53,161 nt of DNA from Candidatus Moduliflexus flocculans. Lineage in GTDB: Bacteria > Moduliflexota > Moduliflexia > Moduliflexales > Moduliflexaceae. The stretch is from positions 160,817 through 213,977 of the forward strand of contig DF820457.1 of NCBI GenBank assembly GCA_000739515.1. The letters run 5' to 3'. The translations under genes were made by a program, and so were the position numbers. The number at the start of each line of letters is the position of its first letter. Position 1 is the stretch's first letter. This document shows, in pieces, positions 26,198-35,216 of this stretch. The notes under the pieces were generated by a model. The model did not search any database. It was not told the origin of the DNA and saw only the letters and a program-made list of their open reading frames with translations.

Positions 26198-26827
26198 ATG
26201 ACAAAATTATCACTGACCAAAAGCGGCCTGCAAAAACAACGGAACGAGCTGAAGTTGTATAAAAAGTTATTGCCGTCGTTAGATTTGAAGCGAATGCAGT
26301 TGTCAGCGGAATTGAACAAAGCTCGTGTGCGGCTTGCCGAGGTTGAAAATGCAACACGAGGGATGAGTGAGTCGTTTGCCGCGCAATTGCCGATGTTAGC
26401 GGATGAAGAGATGAAGTTATCTGGTTTAGTGCGTATTACGCACATCACCATGACGCAGGAAAATGTCGTCGGTGTTAAATTGCCAAAATTAGAACGCATT
26501 GACTTTGAAGTGTTTCCATACTCCCGTTTGGCAAAGCCGCACTGGGTGGATAACCTGGTGGACAAACTTCAGGAGGCTGCGCGATTGCGAGTTGAAACGC
26601 AAGTGGCAGAACGGCGGGTACGCGATCTTGAATTGGCTGTTCGGCGAATCACGCAGCGTGTCAACTTGTTTGATAAAATTTTGATTCCGACGGCGAAAAA
26701 AAATATTCAGCGGATTCAAATCTTCTTAGGTGATGGAGAACGATCTGCGGTCGTGCGCTCGAAGATTGCCAAATCGGTTAATCAGCGCAAACGCCAGGAG
26801 TTTAATCAGGAAGGAGCGGAAGCATGA
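26198..26827 (+). CDS. atpD: V-type ATPase subunit D (central stalk)
   Basis: 209 residues, helical. The typical N-terminal LSLTKSGLQKQRNELKLYKKLLPSLDLKRMQL and the C-terminal RRITQRVNLFDKILIPTAKKNIQRI frame two long antiparallel coiled-coil helices that form the rotor shaft. It follows atpB by 16 bp and overlaps the next gene (subunit I) by 4 bp (ATGA), a sign of translational coupling. Confidence 0.95.
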   Translation: MTKLSLTKSGLQKQRNELKLYKKLLPSLDLKRMQLSAELNKARVRLAEVENATRGMSESFAAQLPMLADEEMKLSGLVRITHITMTQENVVGVKLPKLERIDFEVFPYSRLAKPHWVDNLVDKLQEAARLRVETQVAERRVRDLELAVRRITQRVNLFDKILIPTAKKNIQRIQIFLGDGERSAVVRSKIAKSVNQRKRQEFNQEGAEA

Positions 26828-28611
26828 GCATTGTTGCCCTTGTGAAGGTCACGGCCTATGGCTATCTTTCGGATAAATCCCGCGTACTTGAAGATTTGCA
26901 AGAGTGTGGTTGTTTGCATATCATCTCGTTGAATCCTGAACGTGAAATTTCAGGACATAGCGGACCAAGTTCGGAAGCGCGAGAAGCATTAAATTTTCTT
27001 CTCAGTTGCCCCAACCGGCGTAAACAAGTCGGGAAATTTGATGAATTCGATCCTCTACGCATCGAGCGAGAGACCTTGAACCTGAAAAGTCAGATCGGAA
27101 CATTGAATGATAAGCGCGATTTTTTATTAGAGCGGATTGCGCACCTGACACCCTGGGGAGATTTTGAATTTCCACCTCTTGACGAACTGGCTGGTAATAG
27201 ATTCTGGTTTTATCTTATTCCGGAATATCAAATGAAAGATATTCCCGCGGATTATGTTTGGCAGGAAGTGAAACATGATAATCGTTTTCATTATGTTATC
27301 GTGATTTCGCAAAATGAGCCAGAACTCATGCCTGTGCAAAGAGTTCGAACTGGAAATCGTGCGGCCAAAGAATTAGAACACGAGTTAGAGGCGGTTGAAA
27401 TCACACTGGAAGATTTGCAGGCGAAACGCGAAAGCCTGACGCGGTGGTGTAAGTTGCTTGCGCAGAAGATCACCTGGTTAGAAGACCTGGCCGCTCGCGA
27501 AGTTGTTGCCCAACAGACTTATGATGAATCTACCTTATTTGCGTTGCAAGCCTGGGCGCCTGCGCATCAACGGGATATGCTGCTTGCGTACGCCGAGCAG
27601 CATACGATGGTGTTGGAAATCGAAGAACCTGGACCAGATGAACTGCCGCCAACGTTGCTGGAGAATGAGCATTCGTTTGCAAGCGGGCAGGATTTAGTCT
27701 TATTCTACATGACCCCAAGCTATCGGTTGTGGGATCCGTCTATTGTCGTGTTTTTCTCATTCGTCTTGTTTTTTGCGATTATCATCTCCGATGCTGGATA
27801 TGGCGCGCTTTTAGGGCTGCTGCTGCTCTGGAAATGGAAGGCATGGGGACAGAGTAAAACGATGAAGCGCATGAGAGGACTCATGACGTATATTGTTGGC
27901 GCATGTATTATCTGGGGGATGATGGTAGGGGGATATTTTGGCATCATGCCGAAACCCCACACATTTCTCGCAAATTTTCAGATACTTGATGTCAATAATT
28001 ATAATGTCATGATGATTCTTTCGATTTTTTTTGGCGTCCTTCATCTTTCCATCGGAAATTTTGCCGATTTCCGGTGTAAAGGCAATTCCCCGCAGCGCTG
28101 GGTGCCAATCGGGTGGATTGGCATTATTACTGGAGGATTTTTAGTCTGGATCGGCTCGATGGGAACAGGTTTCCTGACATTCGTGAAAATCCTCGGGATT
28201 CTTGCGATGTTGGGTGGCGGCGGATTGGCGTTCTGGTTTAACAGTCCGAATCCGATCTGGTGGAAACGCGCACTTGGCGGGCTCAATATCGTGCCGCGCC
28301 TCTCCGGGGCGTTCGGCGACACGTTGAGTTATCTGCGTTTGTTCGCCTTAGGGCTGGCGGGATCATCATTGTCTGGAACATTTAATTCGCTGGGCATGGC
28401 GCTTGATGACGCGGTGCCGGGGATTGGTGTCTTGTTGGCGATTTTTGTGATCGTGTTCGGACATGTGTTAAATTTTGGTCTGTCGTTAATGGGAGCCGTG
28501 ATTCATGGATTACGGCTCAATTATATTGAATTTTTCAACTGGGGCATGCCTGAAGAGGGATACCTGTTCAAAGCGTTCGCCAGAAAGGAGAGTGGCTTGT
28601 GGAAGGAATGA
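26824..28611 (+). CDS. atpI: V-type ATPase subunit I (a-subunit, proton/ion channel stator)
   Basis: 595 residues. The N-terminal soluble half (about 1-300) has two coiled-coil helical parts. The C-terminal half has about seven or eight membrane segments, beginning with WDPSIVVFFSFVLFFAIIISDAGYGALLG, with the family landmark DAGYG. Toward the end, GDTLSYLRLFALGLAGSSLS contains the essential Arg (LRLFAL) that faces the ring of K subunits. The length is in the bacterial range. The ATGA overlap with atpD and the overlap with the K subunit place it tightly in the operon. Confidence 0.95.
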   Translation: MSIVALVKVTAYGYLSDKSRVLEDLQECGCLHIISLNPEREISGHSGPSSEAREALNFLLSCPNRRKQVGKFDEFDPLRIERETLNLKSQIGTLNDKRDFLLERIAHLTPWGDFEFPPLDELAGNRFWFYLIPEYQMKDIPADYVWQEVKHDNRFHYVIVISQNEPELMPVQRVRTGNRAAKELEHELEAVEITLEDLQAKRESLTRWCKLLAQKITWLEDLAAREVVAQQTYDESTLFALQAWAPAHQRDMLLAYAEQHTMVLEIEEPGPDELPPTLLENEHSFASGQDLVLFYMTPSYRLWDPSIVVFFSFVLFFAIIISDAGYGALLGLLLLWKWKAWGQSKTMKRMRGLMTYIVGACIIWGMMVGGYFGIMPKPHTFLANFQILDVNNYNVMMILSIFFGVLHLSIGNFADFRCKGNSPQRWVPIGWIGIITGGFLVWIGSMGTGFLTFVKILGILAMLGGGGLAFWFNSPNPIWWKRALGGLNIVPRLSGAFGDTLSYLRLFALGLAGSSLSGTFNSLGMALDDAVPGIGVLLAIFVIVFGHVLNFGLSLMGAVIHGLRLNYIEFFNWGMPEEGYLFKAFARKESGLWKE

Positions 28612-29057
28612 TTATGGTATTGGCATGGGTGGGAGTATTTGCGCCAATGGCGCTTGGTGCCGTCGGAAGTTCGATTGGATGTTCTCGCGCCGGACAGGCG
28701 GCCTGTGGGGCAATGCTGGCAACAGAAAGTGGATATGGTAAATTTATCGGCGTGTCGGCAATGCCCGCGTCTCAGACGATCTATGGCATCGTCGTCACTT
28801 TGACATTAAGCCGTTCTGTCAATAATCCGGCAGCGGCAGTTGGGCTGTTAGGGATTGGCTTGTTTGCTGGAATTGCATTAATGGCGAGCGCAGTTTATCA
28901 AGGATATGCCTGTGCGTCGGCTATCAATGTTTCCAAGGATAAGCCGGAAGTCTTTGGCATCTCGCTCGCTCCGGCAGCAATGGTAGAAGGGTTTGCCGTG
29001 TTTGCGTTAGTATTTGCATTAGTGCTTGCAGGCTCGCTGCCGCAGGGAGGGGCGTAA
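28599..29057 (+). CDS. atpK: V-type ATPase subunit K (proteolipid, double hairpin)
   Basis: 152 residues, four membrane helices from a duplicated hairpin. The ion-carrying Glu130 lies in the fourth helix (APAAMVEGFAVFAL). Residues corresponding to the sodium ligands of Enterococcus hirae NtpK are kept: Ser58, Gln59 and Tyr62 in PASQTIYG, Gln101 in YQG, and Glu130. This suggests sodium rather than proton coupling (inference from alignment by eye). The GTG at 28599 is used with an AAAGGAG site; an ATG at 28608, which overlaps the subunit I stop (ATGA), is also plausible. Half of the usual Glu sites are retained: one per subunit. Confidence 0.93.
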   Translation: MEGMIMVLAWVGVFAPMALGAVGSSIGCSRAGQAACGAMLATESGYGKFIGVSAMPASQTIYGIVVTLTLSRSVNNPAAAVGLLGIGLFAGIALMASAVYQGYACASAINVSKDKPEVFGISLAPAAMVEGFAVFALVFALVLAGSLPQGGA

Positions 29058-29061
29058 GATC

Positions 29062-29700
29062 ATGGCAGAACCGATCAAAACTCAAGTCGGCGTTCAGGCG
29101 CTTATCGAGCGCCTGAAAAATGATGGTGTAAAATCTGGAAAGGATAAAGCGGAAGAAATTATCAAAAAGGCGAAAGAAGAAGCCGCCCGCATTAAATCCG
29201 AAGCGAAAGCGGAACGAGACGCGTTGCTGAAAGAGGCGAAAGAAGCCATTGAAAAAGACAAACGCATGGCCGACGAATCGTTGAAAAAAGCGGTGCGGGA
29301 TACAGAGTTAGAATTGGCTTCCGGATTGAAAAAAGCCTTTGAAATGCATGTCAAACGCTTAGTCTCCAAAGAACTGCATGAAGAAACATTTCTCCGGCAA
29401 TTACTCGTTTCGATTGTTGGGGCGGCGACAGAAAAAATTCCTGTGGATCAGCCGCTCGAAATTCTGGTGCCGGAAAAAGTGCTGAGTTCGGAAGGACTCA
29501 AGGCGTTTGTGCGGCGCGAAACCAGCGAGATGCTCCGGCAGCAGGTCGAATTAAAACCGTCTAGCGCACTCAGCGGAGGCATAAAGGTCAAGTTAGTCGG
29601 CGAAGACGTGGTCTTTGATTTCAGCGAGGATGCGCTGGCTGATTTAATCTTGAAGCATTTGCTCCCTCGCTATCGCGCCATTGTGCAGGGCATTGAATAG
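29062..29700 (+). CDS. atpE: V-type ATPase subunit E (peripheral stalk)
   Basis: 212 residues starting MAEPIKTQVGVQ at 29062, behind a GGGAGGGG site; an in-frame Met upstream at 29026 overlaps the K gene and is less likely. The N-terminal half (about 25-95) is a long Lys/Glu/Ala coiled coil, KAEEIIKKAKEEAARIKSEAK, and the C-terminal half is the globular head that binds subunits A/B (EILVPEKVLSSEGLKAF onward). It forms the outer stalk that keeps the catalytic head from turning. No separate G/H partner was found, so E may pair with another protein. Confidence 0.9.
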   Translation: MAEPIKTQVGVQALIERLKNDGVKSGKDKAEEIIKKAKEEAARIKSEAKAERDALLKEAKEAIEKDKRMADESLKKAVRDTELELASGLKKAFEMHVKRLVSKELHEETFLRQLLVSIVGAATEKIPVDQPLEILVPEKVLSSEGLKAFVRRETSEMLRQQVELKPSSALSGGIKVKLVGEDVVFDFSEDALADLILKHLLPRYRAIVQGIE

Positions 29701-29712
29701 GGGAGGGCCGCT

Positions 29713-30393
29713 ATGGGGCAACATGCCTATTACACGTTAATCGCGAGTCTGCCATATCTTCCGCCATTTGAAGCGGCAGAACGTTTGCCGATCAACGAAA
29801 AACGCATGCGGGAGCGTCTGGCGATGCTTGAGCCGGAAGATGTGGAACTTGTGGTGCGATCTCTGGAGTTCTTAGAATGGCGGCGTCATCCCGCTGAGCG
29901 CACCGATCAGGAGATGGTGGAACGGTATCGCAAAATGATGGACGCCACGCAACATCCCATCTTACACGACATGATCGCGTTTGCTGCCGACATGCGCACC
30001 ATTATGGCCGCGCTGCGCCGCCGTTATCGCGGCCAACCTGCTCCGTCGTCCGCAGAAGTCTGGGGGGTCGGCCCCTGGGTGCGCTATATTGAACAACGGT
30101 GGGATGACCCTGATTTTAAACTCAAAGCGGTCTATCCCTGGATTCCGCAAGCGAAAGCGTATCTTGAACAGGGACAAACGCTTGCCCTTGAACGATTTTT
30201 ATTGAAACAACTCTGGAATCATGTTGACCGTATGATTCAGACAACCGATTTTGGAATAGAATCTGTGCTCGCTTACCTTTTTAAATGGGGGCTGCTGAAA
30301 CAATGGCTTTCCCAGGATGTAAAGGCAGCGAAAGCGCGATTTGACGATTTGGTATCGGAGGTAATGAATGAGCACCAACAACTCTTCAACTGA
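29713..30393 (+). CDS. V-ATPase-associated DUF2764 protein (probable subunit C equivalent)
   Basis: 226 residues. The opening YYTLIASLPYLPP and the following LPINEKRMRERLAML segment fit DUF2764, a family found with V-type ATPase genes in spirochaetes, Chlamydiae and Bacteroidetes. It probably takes the place of subunit C (the socket for the rotor); this is inference from position and general literature, not from the sequence alone. No membrane segment; mostly helical. GGGAGGGCCGCT precedes the start. It overlaps the start of subunit A by 26 bp. Confidence 0.85.
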   Translation: MGQHAYYTLIASLPYLPPFEAAERLPINEKRMRERLAMLEPEDVELVVRSLEFLEWRRHPAERTDQEMVERYRKMMDATQHPILHDMIAFAADMRTIMAALRRRYRGQPAPSSAEVWGVGPWVRYIEQRWDDPDFKLKAVYPWIPQAKAYLEQGQTLALERFLLKQLWNHVDRMIQTTDFGIESVLAYLFKWGLLKQWLSQDVKAAKARFDDLVSEVMNEHQQLFN

Positions 30394-32203
30394 ACAACTC
30401 AATAAGAACACCTCTCCGACTCCCGGAACAGCCTGGGTTGTTGCAGTGCAGGAAAGCCTTGTGACGATTGAGGTGCGCGATGTGCCGATTCGGAAAAATG
30501 AGGTGGGGTATATCTGTGTTGGCAACGAGCGGCTGATGGCGGAAGTCCTGCGCATTCAAGGCAATACCGCTGATATGCAGGTTTTCGAAGACACCTCTGG
30601 CGTCCGCGTCGGCGATCCGGTGGATTTAACCGGAGAATTGCTCTCTGTCTCCCTCGGTCCCGGCATTTTAGCGCAGGTGTTTGATGGATTGGAGAAGCCA
30701 TTGGAAGTCATCGCGAAAGCGCATGGATTCTTTCTGCCGCGAGGCGTGGATGTCGCTCCGCTGAATCGTGAAAAAAAATGGACGTTTACGCCGTGCGTGG
30801 CAATCGGCGATAAACTTGTCGCCGGTCAACCGCTTGGAACAGTGCCGGAAGGTCCGTTCAAACATAAAATCATGGTGCCCTTCGATGAAGCGAACGAAGT
30901 GGAAGTCACCTGGATTTACGAGGGAAGCGCGACGATTGATTCCCCGATTGCCAGAATTCGGACGGCTGACGGCAAAGAGCGGCAATTGACGATGGTGCAG
31001 CGCTGGCCAGTGCGGCGACCGATTCCAGAGCCGATGATTCGCCGGCGCATCGCCGAACGACTGTATCCGCAAGAACCGTTGACCACGACGTTGCGGATCA
31101 TTGACACATTTTTCCCGATTGCTCGCGGCGGAACGGGATGTATTCCGGGGCCGTTCGGGGCAGGAAAAACGGTGCTGCAAAGTTTAATCGCCCGATATTC
31201 GACTATTGACATCACGATCATTGTTGCTTGCGGCGAGCGCGCGGGCGAAGTTGTGGAAACAATTACCGAATATCCTGAAATGAAAGACCCGAAAACCGGC
31301 GGATCGCTGATGGATCGCACCGTGATTATCTGTAACACGTCCTCCATGCCAGTGGCAGCGCGGGAGTCGTCAATTTATACCGGCATGACGCTGGGAGAAT
31401 ATTACCGGCAGATGGGCTATAACGTGTTAGTGATTGCGGATTCCACATCGCGCTGGGCGCAAGCGATGCGGGAAACCTCAGGCCGCATGGAAGAAATTCC
31501 GGGCGAAGAAGCGTTCCCGGCCTATCTGGATTCATCTATTAAAAACGTGTACGAACGCGCGGGCGTCATTAAATGCCCGGATGGCTCAATCGGCAGTTTG
31601 ACGATGATCGGAACAGTATCTCCAGCCGGTGGAAACTTCGAAGAACCTGTGACGCAGGCGACTTTGGCAACGGTCAAAACCTTCCTCGGTCTGTCCTATG
31701 ATCGCGCGTATAAACGGTATTATCCGGCCATCGATCCGTTGATTTCATGGTCGCGTTATCTCGAACAGTTGAAAAAATGGTTTGAGGCGAACCTCGAATC
31801 TGGTTGGGTGGATAGCGTGAGCGCGATGCAGGAATTGTTGGAACGCGGCGACTCGATTTATCAGATGATGCAGGTGACCGGCGAAGAAGGCGTCTCCATC
31901 GAAGATTTCGTCACCTGGCAAAAATCCATGCTGTTGGATATGGTTTATTTGCAACAAGATGCCTTCGATGAAGTAGATGTCTCGATGCCGCGAGACCGCC
32001 AGCTTGAGAGTTTCCGTTTGCTGCGTGGGTTGATTCAGCGCGAATTCACGTTTACCGAAAAAGAACAGGTACGCGATTTCTTTACGCGATTGACTGGCGT
32101 GTATAAAAACTTCAATTACAGTCCTTTCAACTCGCAGGAATATTCGCGTTATATGAAAGAAATCAAAGACCTGGTGGCGCAACATTCTATTGCTGCCGCA
32201 TAG
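30368..32203 (+). CDS. atpA: V-type ATPase subunit A (catalytic)
   Basis: 611 residues. The N-terminal barrel is followed by the A-specific insert (about 110-210: FFLPRGVDVAPLNREKKWTF), then the catalytic domain with Walker A GPFGAGKT at about residues 261-268 and the Walker B-like LVIADSTSRWAQAMRE. EIPGEEAFPAYLDSSI and the C-terminal LQQDAFDEVD complete the family pattern. It hydrolyses or makes ATP in the hexamer with subunit B. GGAGGTAATGA precedes the start inside the end of the DUF2764 gene. It is last in the operon; in most bacterial V-ATPase operons A comes before B. Confidence 0.97.
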   Translation: MSTNNSSTEQLNKNTSPTPGTAWVVAVQESLVTIEVRDVPIRKNEVGYICVGNERLMAEVLRIQGNTADMQVFEDTSGVRVGDPVDLTGELLSVSLGPGILAQVFDGLEKPLEVIAKAHGFFLPRGVDVAPLNREKKWTFTPCVAIGDKLVAGQPLGTVPEGPFKHKIMVPFDEANEVEVTWIYEGSATIDSPIARIRTADGKERQLTMVQRWPVRRPIPEPMIRRRIAERLYPQEPLTTTLRIIDTFFPIARGGTGCIPGPFGAGKTVLQSLIARYSTIDITIIVACGERAGEVVETITEYPEMKDPKTGGSLMDRTVIICNTSSMPVAARESSIYTGMTLGEYYRQMGYNVLVIADSTSRWAQAMRETSGRMEEIPGEEAFPAYLDSSIKNVYERAGVIKCPDGSIGSLTMIGTVSPAGGNFEEPVTQATLATVKTFLGLSYDRAYKRYYPAIDPLISWSRYLEQLKKWFEANLESGWVDSVSAMQELLERGDSIYQMMQVTGEEGVSIEDFVTWQKSMLLDMVYLQQDAFDEVDVSMPRDRQLESFRLLRGLIQREFTFTEKEQVRDFFTRLTGVYKNFNYSPFNSQEYSRYMKEIKDLVAQHSIAAA

Positions 32204-32209
32204 GAAATC

Positions 32210-32242
32210 AGTTGCCAGATGCTTGCAACGTGTCTGGCAACT
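32210..32242 (+). terminator. Probable terminator of the V-ATPase operon
   Basis: AGTTGCCAGA (32210-32219) pairs perfectly with 32233-32242 around a 13-nt loop, 7 bp after the atpA stop codon, and is followed by a pyrimidine-rich stretch (CCCTCTCATTCTTC) rather than a clean T-run. No F or G/H subunit gene follows. Confidence 0.5.
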
Positions 32243-32340
32243 CCCTCTCATTCTTCAATCCTTCTTCTTTATTCGCATCACATCATCGTAGAATTATAAG
32301 TCCTTGACAAAAATTATTTTCTTCGAATCCATTGCGCCTT

Positions 32341-33291
32341 ATGAGAGTTCACTATGTGATTCGGCGGTTGGCAGCATCGTGTTTGACGGTGCTCATCGTT
32401 GCAACGATTGTCTTTATTATTCTTCGCCTGATTCCCGGCGATCCGGCACAATTAATTGTCGGCATAGAAGCTCCGGTGGAGCGCGTGCAGGAAGTGCGTG
32501 TTTTATTGAAGCTTGATCGCCCGCTTGCGTTTCAATATCTAAGCTGGCTCGGCGAAATTTGTCAGGGAGACTTCGGCATCTCGCTCCGCTCGCAGGAACC
32601 AGTGTTGTCAATGCTATTTCGTCGAATTCATGTGACTTTCTGGTTAGCGGCATTCGCGATGTTGATCGCAATGCTCATCGCTTTTCCGCTTGGCCTTGCT
32701 GCCGCATTGCGCCCCTGGTCATGGGTTGATCTCTTCAGCTTGACGACGGCGCAGGTCGGGCTGGCCGTGCCGAGTTTCTGGCTCGGCATTCTGTTGATGC
32801 TGTTGTTCAGCGTTCACTTAAAATGGTTTCCATTGCTCGGCTATATCGAATTTTCAAAAAGTCCTGCCGAATGGCTGCATCATTTGTTGCTGCCAGCGTT
32901 TGCGCTTGGCCTTATTCGCGCCGCCGTCCTCACCCGCATGATTCGCATTGCCATGCTTGACGAGCTACACAAAGAGTACGTGATTGTCGCCCGCGCTAAA
33001 GGCATCAACGAATGGCGCGTCATTCTGCATCATGTGCTGCGCAATGCCCTATTGCCGGTTATTACGATTGCCGGATTGCAACTTGGCGAACTCTTCGGCG
33101 GCGCAATTATCATCGAGCAGATTTTCGGCTTGCCTGGCATCGGGCGACTGCTGCTGAACGCGATTTCAGGCCGTGATTTTCCGGTCGTGCAGGGTGGTGT
33201 CGTGCTGCTCGCCATCATGTTCACCGGCCTGAATTTGCTGATTGATGTGATGTATGGAGCGTTGAATCCGAAAGTGTCATTGCAATCGTAA
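32341..33291 (+). CDS. Oligopeptide/nickel-type ABC transporter permease, DppB-like
   Basis: About 316 residues from Met at 32341. The first membrane segment (TVLIVATIVFIILRLIPGDPAQ) with the following PGDPA is the hallmark of DppB/OppB-type permeases. The EAA loop reads KEYVIVARAKGINEWRVILHHVLRNALLPV, and the C-terminus has FGGAIIIEQIFGLPGIGRLLLNAI, both conserved in peptide and nickel importers. It forms a two-gene unit with the DppC-type permease downstream. No binding protein or DppD/DppF ATPase lies nearby, so the rest of the importer must be elsewhere. Confidence 0.85.
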   Translation: MRVHYVIRRLAASCLTVLIVATIVFIILRLIPGDPAQLIVGIEAPVERVQEVRVLLKLDRPLAFQYLSWLGEICQGDFGISLRSQEPVLSMLFRRIHVTFWLAAFAMLIAMLIAFPLGLAAALRPWSWVDLFSLTTAQVGLAVPSFWLGILLMLLFSVHLKWFPLLGYIEFSKSPAEWLHHLLLPAFALGLIRAAVLTRMIRIAMLDELHKEYVIVARAKGINEWRVILHHVLRNALLPVITIAGLQLGELFGGAIIIEQIFGLPGIGRLLLNAISGRDFPVVQGGVVLLAIMFTGLNLLIDVMYGALNPKVSLQS

Positions 33292-33300
33292 GCGACAATA

Positions 33301-33348
33301 AGGAGGGCAAACGCTGGCTTTTGCGGCAAAAGCCAGCGTTGCCCTCCT
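33301..33348. repeat. 23-bp near-perfect hairpin between two permease genes
   Basis: Arms 33301-33324 and 33326-33348 are complementary with a single bulged A. The stem core (GGAG, CAACGCT, GCTTT) is the same type as the hairpin at 44275-44321. It fills nearly the whole gap between DppB- and DppC-type genes, so it sits inside a transcription unit. Confidence 0.75.
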
Positions 33349-33354
33349 GGAATC

Positions 33355-34188
33355 ATGCCATCTTTTCTTTGCCATAATAAAGCGTTATTTGCAGGAGGAG
33401 TCGTGCTGCTCGCGCTCATGATCTGCGTGGCGTTCGCGCCGCAAATCGCGCCATTCGACTACGATGCAATGAACTACGGCGAGCGGATGCAACTTCCCTC
33501 GTCGTCGCATCTGTTCGGCACAGATTTTTTCGGGCGCGATTTGTTTTCGCGCGCGATTTATGGCAGCCGCATCGCCTGCGCTGTTGGCGTGCTTTCCGTA
33601 TTGTTCGCCGCCGTGCCTGGCCTTGCGCTCGGCCTGTTGTCCGGTTATCGGCAGGGATGGGGCGATCTCGTGATTATGCACGCGATGGACGGCCTGTTAG
33701 CGTTTCCGTCGCTGTTGTTGGCGTTGGCGGTCATTACGGCGTTAGGGCCTGGGCATCTGCAAGCGACGGTGAGCATTGCGATAATTTTTCTTCCGTCATT
33801 TACGCGATTAGTGCGCGGGCAGGTGTTAGCAATCCGGCATGAAGACTACGTGCAGGCGGCGGTGGCGCTCGGCGCATCGGATTGGGGAATCATCACGCGC
33901 CACATTCTGCCGAATATCATGGGGCCGCTGATTGTGCAAGTGACGGTATCATTTGCGAACGCAATTTTGATTGAGGCGGGGCTGAGTTTTTTAGGATTGG
34001 GAACGCAGCCGCCGCTGCCGAGTTGGGGCGCGATGTTGCAAGAAGCGAAAAATTTTATGGCGCAGCAGCCGTATGCCGCGATTCTCCCCGGCGCGGCGAT
34101 TGCGCTGACCGTTATGGGCGGCAACTTGTTCGGCGATGGCCTGCGCGATTGGCTCGACCCGCGTTTCCGTTCGCGACGGCATACGTAA
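33355..34188 (+). CDS. Oligopeptide/nickel-type ABC transporter permease, DppC-like
   Basis: 277 residues. The N-terminal helix (LFAGGVVLLALMICVAFAPQIAPFD) is followed by the family text HLFGTDFFGRDLFSRAIYGSR. The EAA loop reads EDYVQAAVALGASDWGIITRHILPN, and GLSFLGLGTQPPLPSWGAML is the usual DppC end region. It pairs with the DppB-type subunit in the inner membrane. The start lies close behind the 33301-33348 hairpin and has no strong RBS, so translation may depend on upstream ribosomes. Confidence 0.87.
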   Translation: MPSFLCHNKALFAGGVVLLALMICVAFAPQIAPFDYDAMNYGERMQLPSSSHLFGTDFFGRDLFSRAIYGSRIACAVGVLSVLFAAVPGLALGLLSGYRQGWGDLVIMHAMDGLLAFPSLLLALAVITALGPGHLQATVSIAIIFLPSFTRLVRGQVLAIRHEDYVQAAVALGASDWGIITRHILPNIMGPLIVQVTVSFANAILIEAGLSFLGLGTQPPLPSWGAMLQEAKNFMAQQPYAAILPGAAIALTVMGGNLFGDGLRDWLDPRFRSRRHT

Positions 34189-34229
34189 CTACAATAGAAC
34201 AGCTTGATGGAATTGAATGATAAACAGGC

Positions 34230-34262
34230 AAGAGTCAGATACTTTCCAAGTGTCTGACTCTT
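34230..34262. repeat. TGTCAGACAC-family hairpin between converging genes
   Basis: Arms 34230-34244 and 34248-34262 pair at 14 of 15 positions. It lies between the DppC-like gene (plus) and the LivF-like gene (minus), and may end transcription from either side. Members of the same family stand at 9250-9280, 20360-20390 and 52765-52797. Confidence 0.8.
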
Positions 34263-34270
34263 CTTCTGGA

Positions 34271-34990
34271 TTACCCCAAATACGCCTTTTCGATGCGCGG
34301 GTCTTTCGCCAATTCTTTGGCAGGTCCTTCCATGACAATCTGGCCGCTTTCCAGCACATACGCGCGATGCGCATATTTCAGGGCAAGATGCGCGTTCTGT
34401 TCGACCAATAAAATCGTCGTTCCGGCGTCGTTTAATTGCTTCAGCACTTTGAATAGCTCTTTCATCAGCAGCGGCGACAAGCCCATAGACGGTTCATCCA
34501 GCAAAATCACTTTCACGCCGCTCATGAACGCTCGCCCGACCGCCAACATCTGCTGTTCGCCGCCGCTCAACGACTCCGAGCGTTGGTGCTTGCGGTCAGC
34601 TAAACGCGGAAACAGCGAAAACACGCGATCATAATCTTGTTCAATCTGCTCGTGGTCTTTGCGGGCAAACGTCGCCATTTTCAGGTTTTCCAACACCGTC
34701 AGATTGCCGAAAATATGGCGGCCTTCCGGAACAAGCCCGATCCCTTTTTCCGCAACGACAGTGTGAGATGGCACATTTAACAAGCTTTCGCCGTTGAAAC
34801 GCACATCCCCTTGTGTCACCAGCGGGCCTTCCGGCGGCGGCATCCGCATAATGCTCATCAGAGTGGTGGATTTGCCTGCGCCGTTCGCGCCGAGCAGCGC
34901 GACCATTTCCCCTTCGTTCACGAAAAATGAAATGCCGTGCAACGCTTCGATATTCCCATATTTGACGTGTAAATTCTCGACCTGTAACAT
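34271..34990 (-). CDS. livF: Branched-chain amino acid ABC transporter ATPase, LivF-like
   Basis: 239 residues, the usual LivF size. Walker A GANGAGKST starts near residue 34, the signature is SLSGGEQQMLAVGRAF, Walker B VILLDEPSMGLSP, and the H-loop region is LVEQNAHLALKYAHRAYVLESG. The LivF-type ending (AKDPRIEKAYLG) is present. LivF normally works with LivG, two permeases (LivH, LivM) and a binding protein, none of which is here, so it is an orphan in this window. The start at 34990 is supported by the family N-terminus MLQVENLHVKYG. Confidence 0.87.
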   Translation of the reverse strand: MLQVENLHVKYGNIEALHGISFFVNEGEMVALLGANGAGKSTTLMSIMRMPPPEGPLVTQGDVRFNGESLLNVPSHTVVAEKGIGLVPEGRHIFGNLTVLENLKMATFARKDHEQIEQDYDRVFSLFPRLADRKHQRSESLSGGEQQMLAVGRAFMSGVKVILLDEPSMGLSPLLMKELFKVLKQLNDAGTTILLVEQNAHLALKYAHRAYVLESGQIVMEGPAKELAKDPRIEKAYLG

Positions 34991-35216
34991 AAACCGTCCT
35001 TTGTAATGTGACTCCGGGCGCGACCCGGATCAGTCGAATAAACCTCCCCCCTCTTGTCAGGCTGAAATATCGCAAACGAATTTCCCGTAAACTTGTCAAG
35101 TTCTTCGTGACATTCATATTCGAAACTTGACAAAAATCCTGACAATTACAACGTTTCACGCTTATCTTCTATGAGGGTCTGGTGGAGCATCCTAATAAAA
35201 ATGAGGAAATGTAGAT

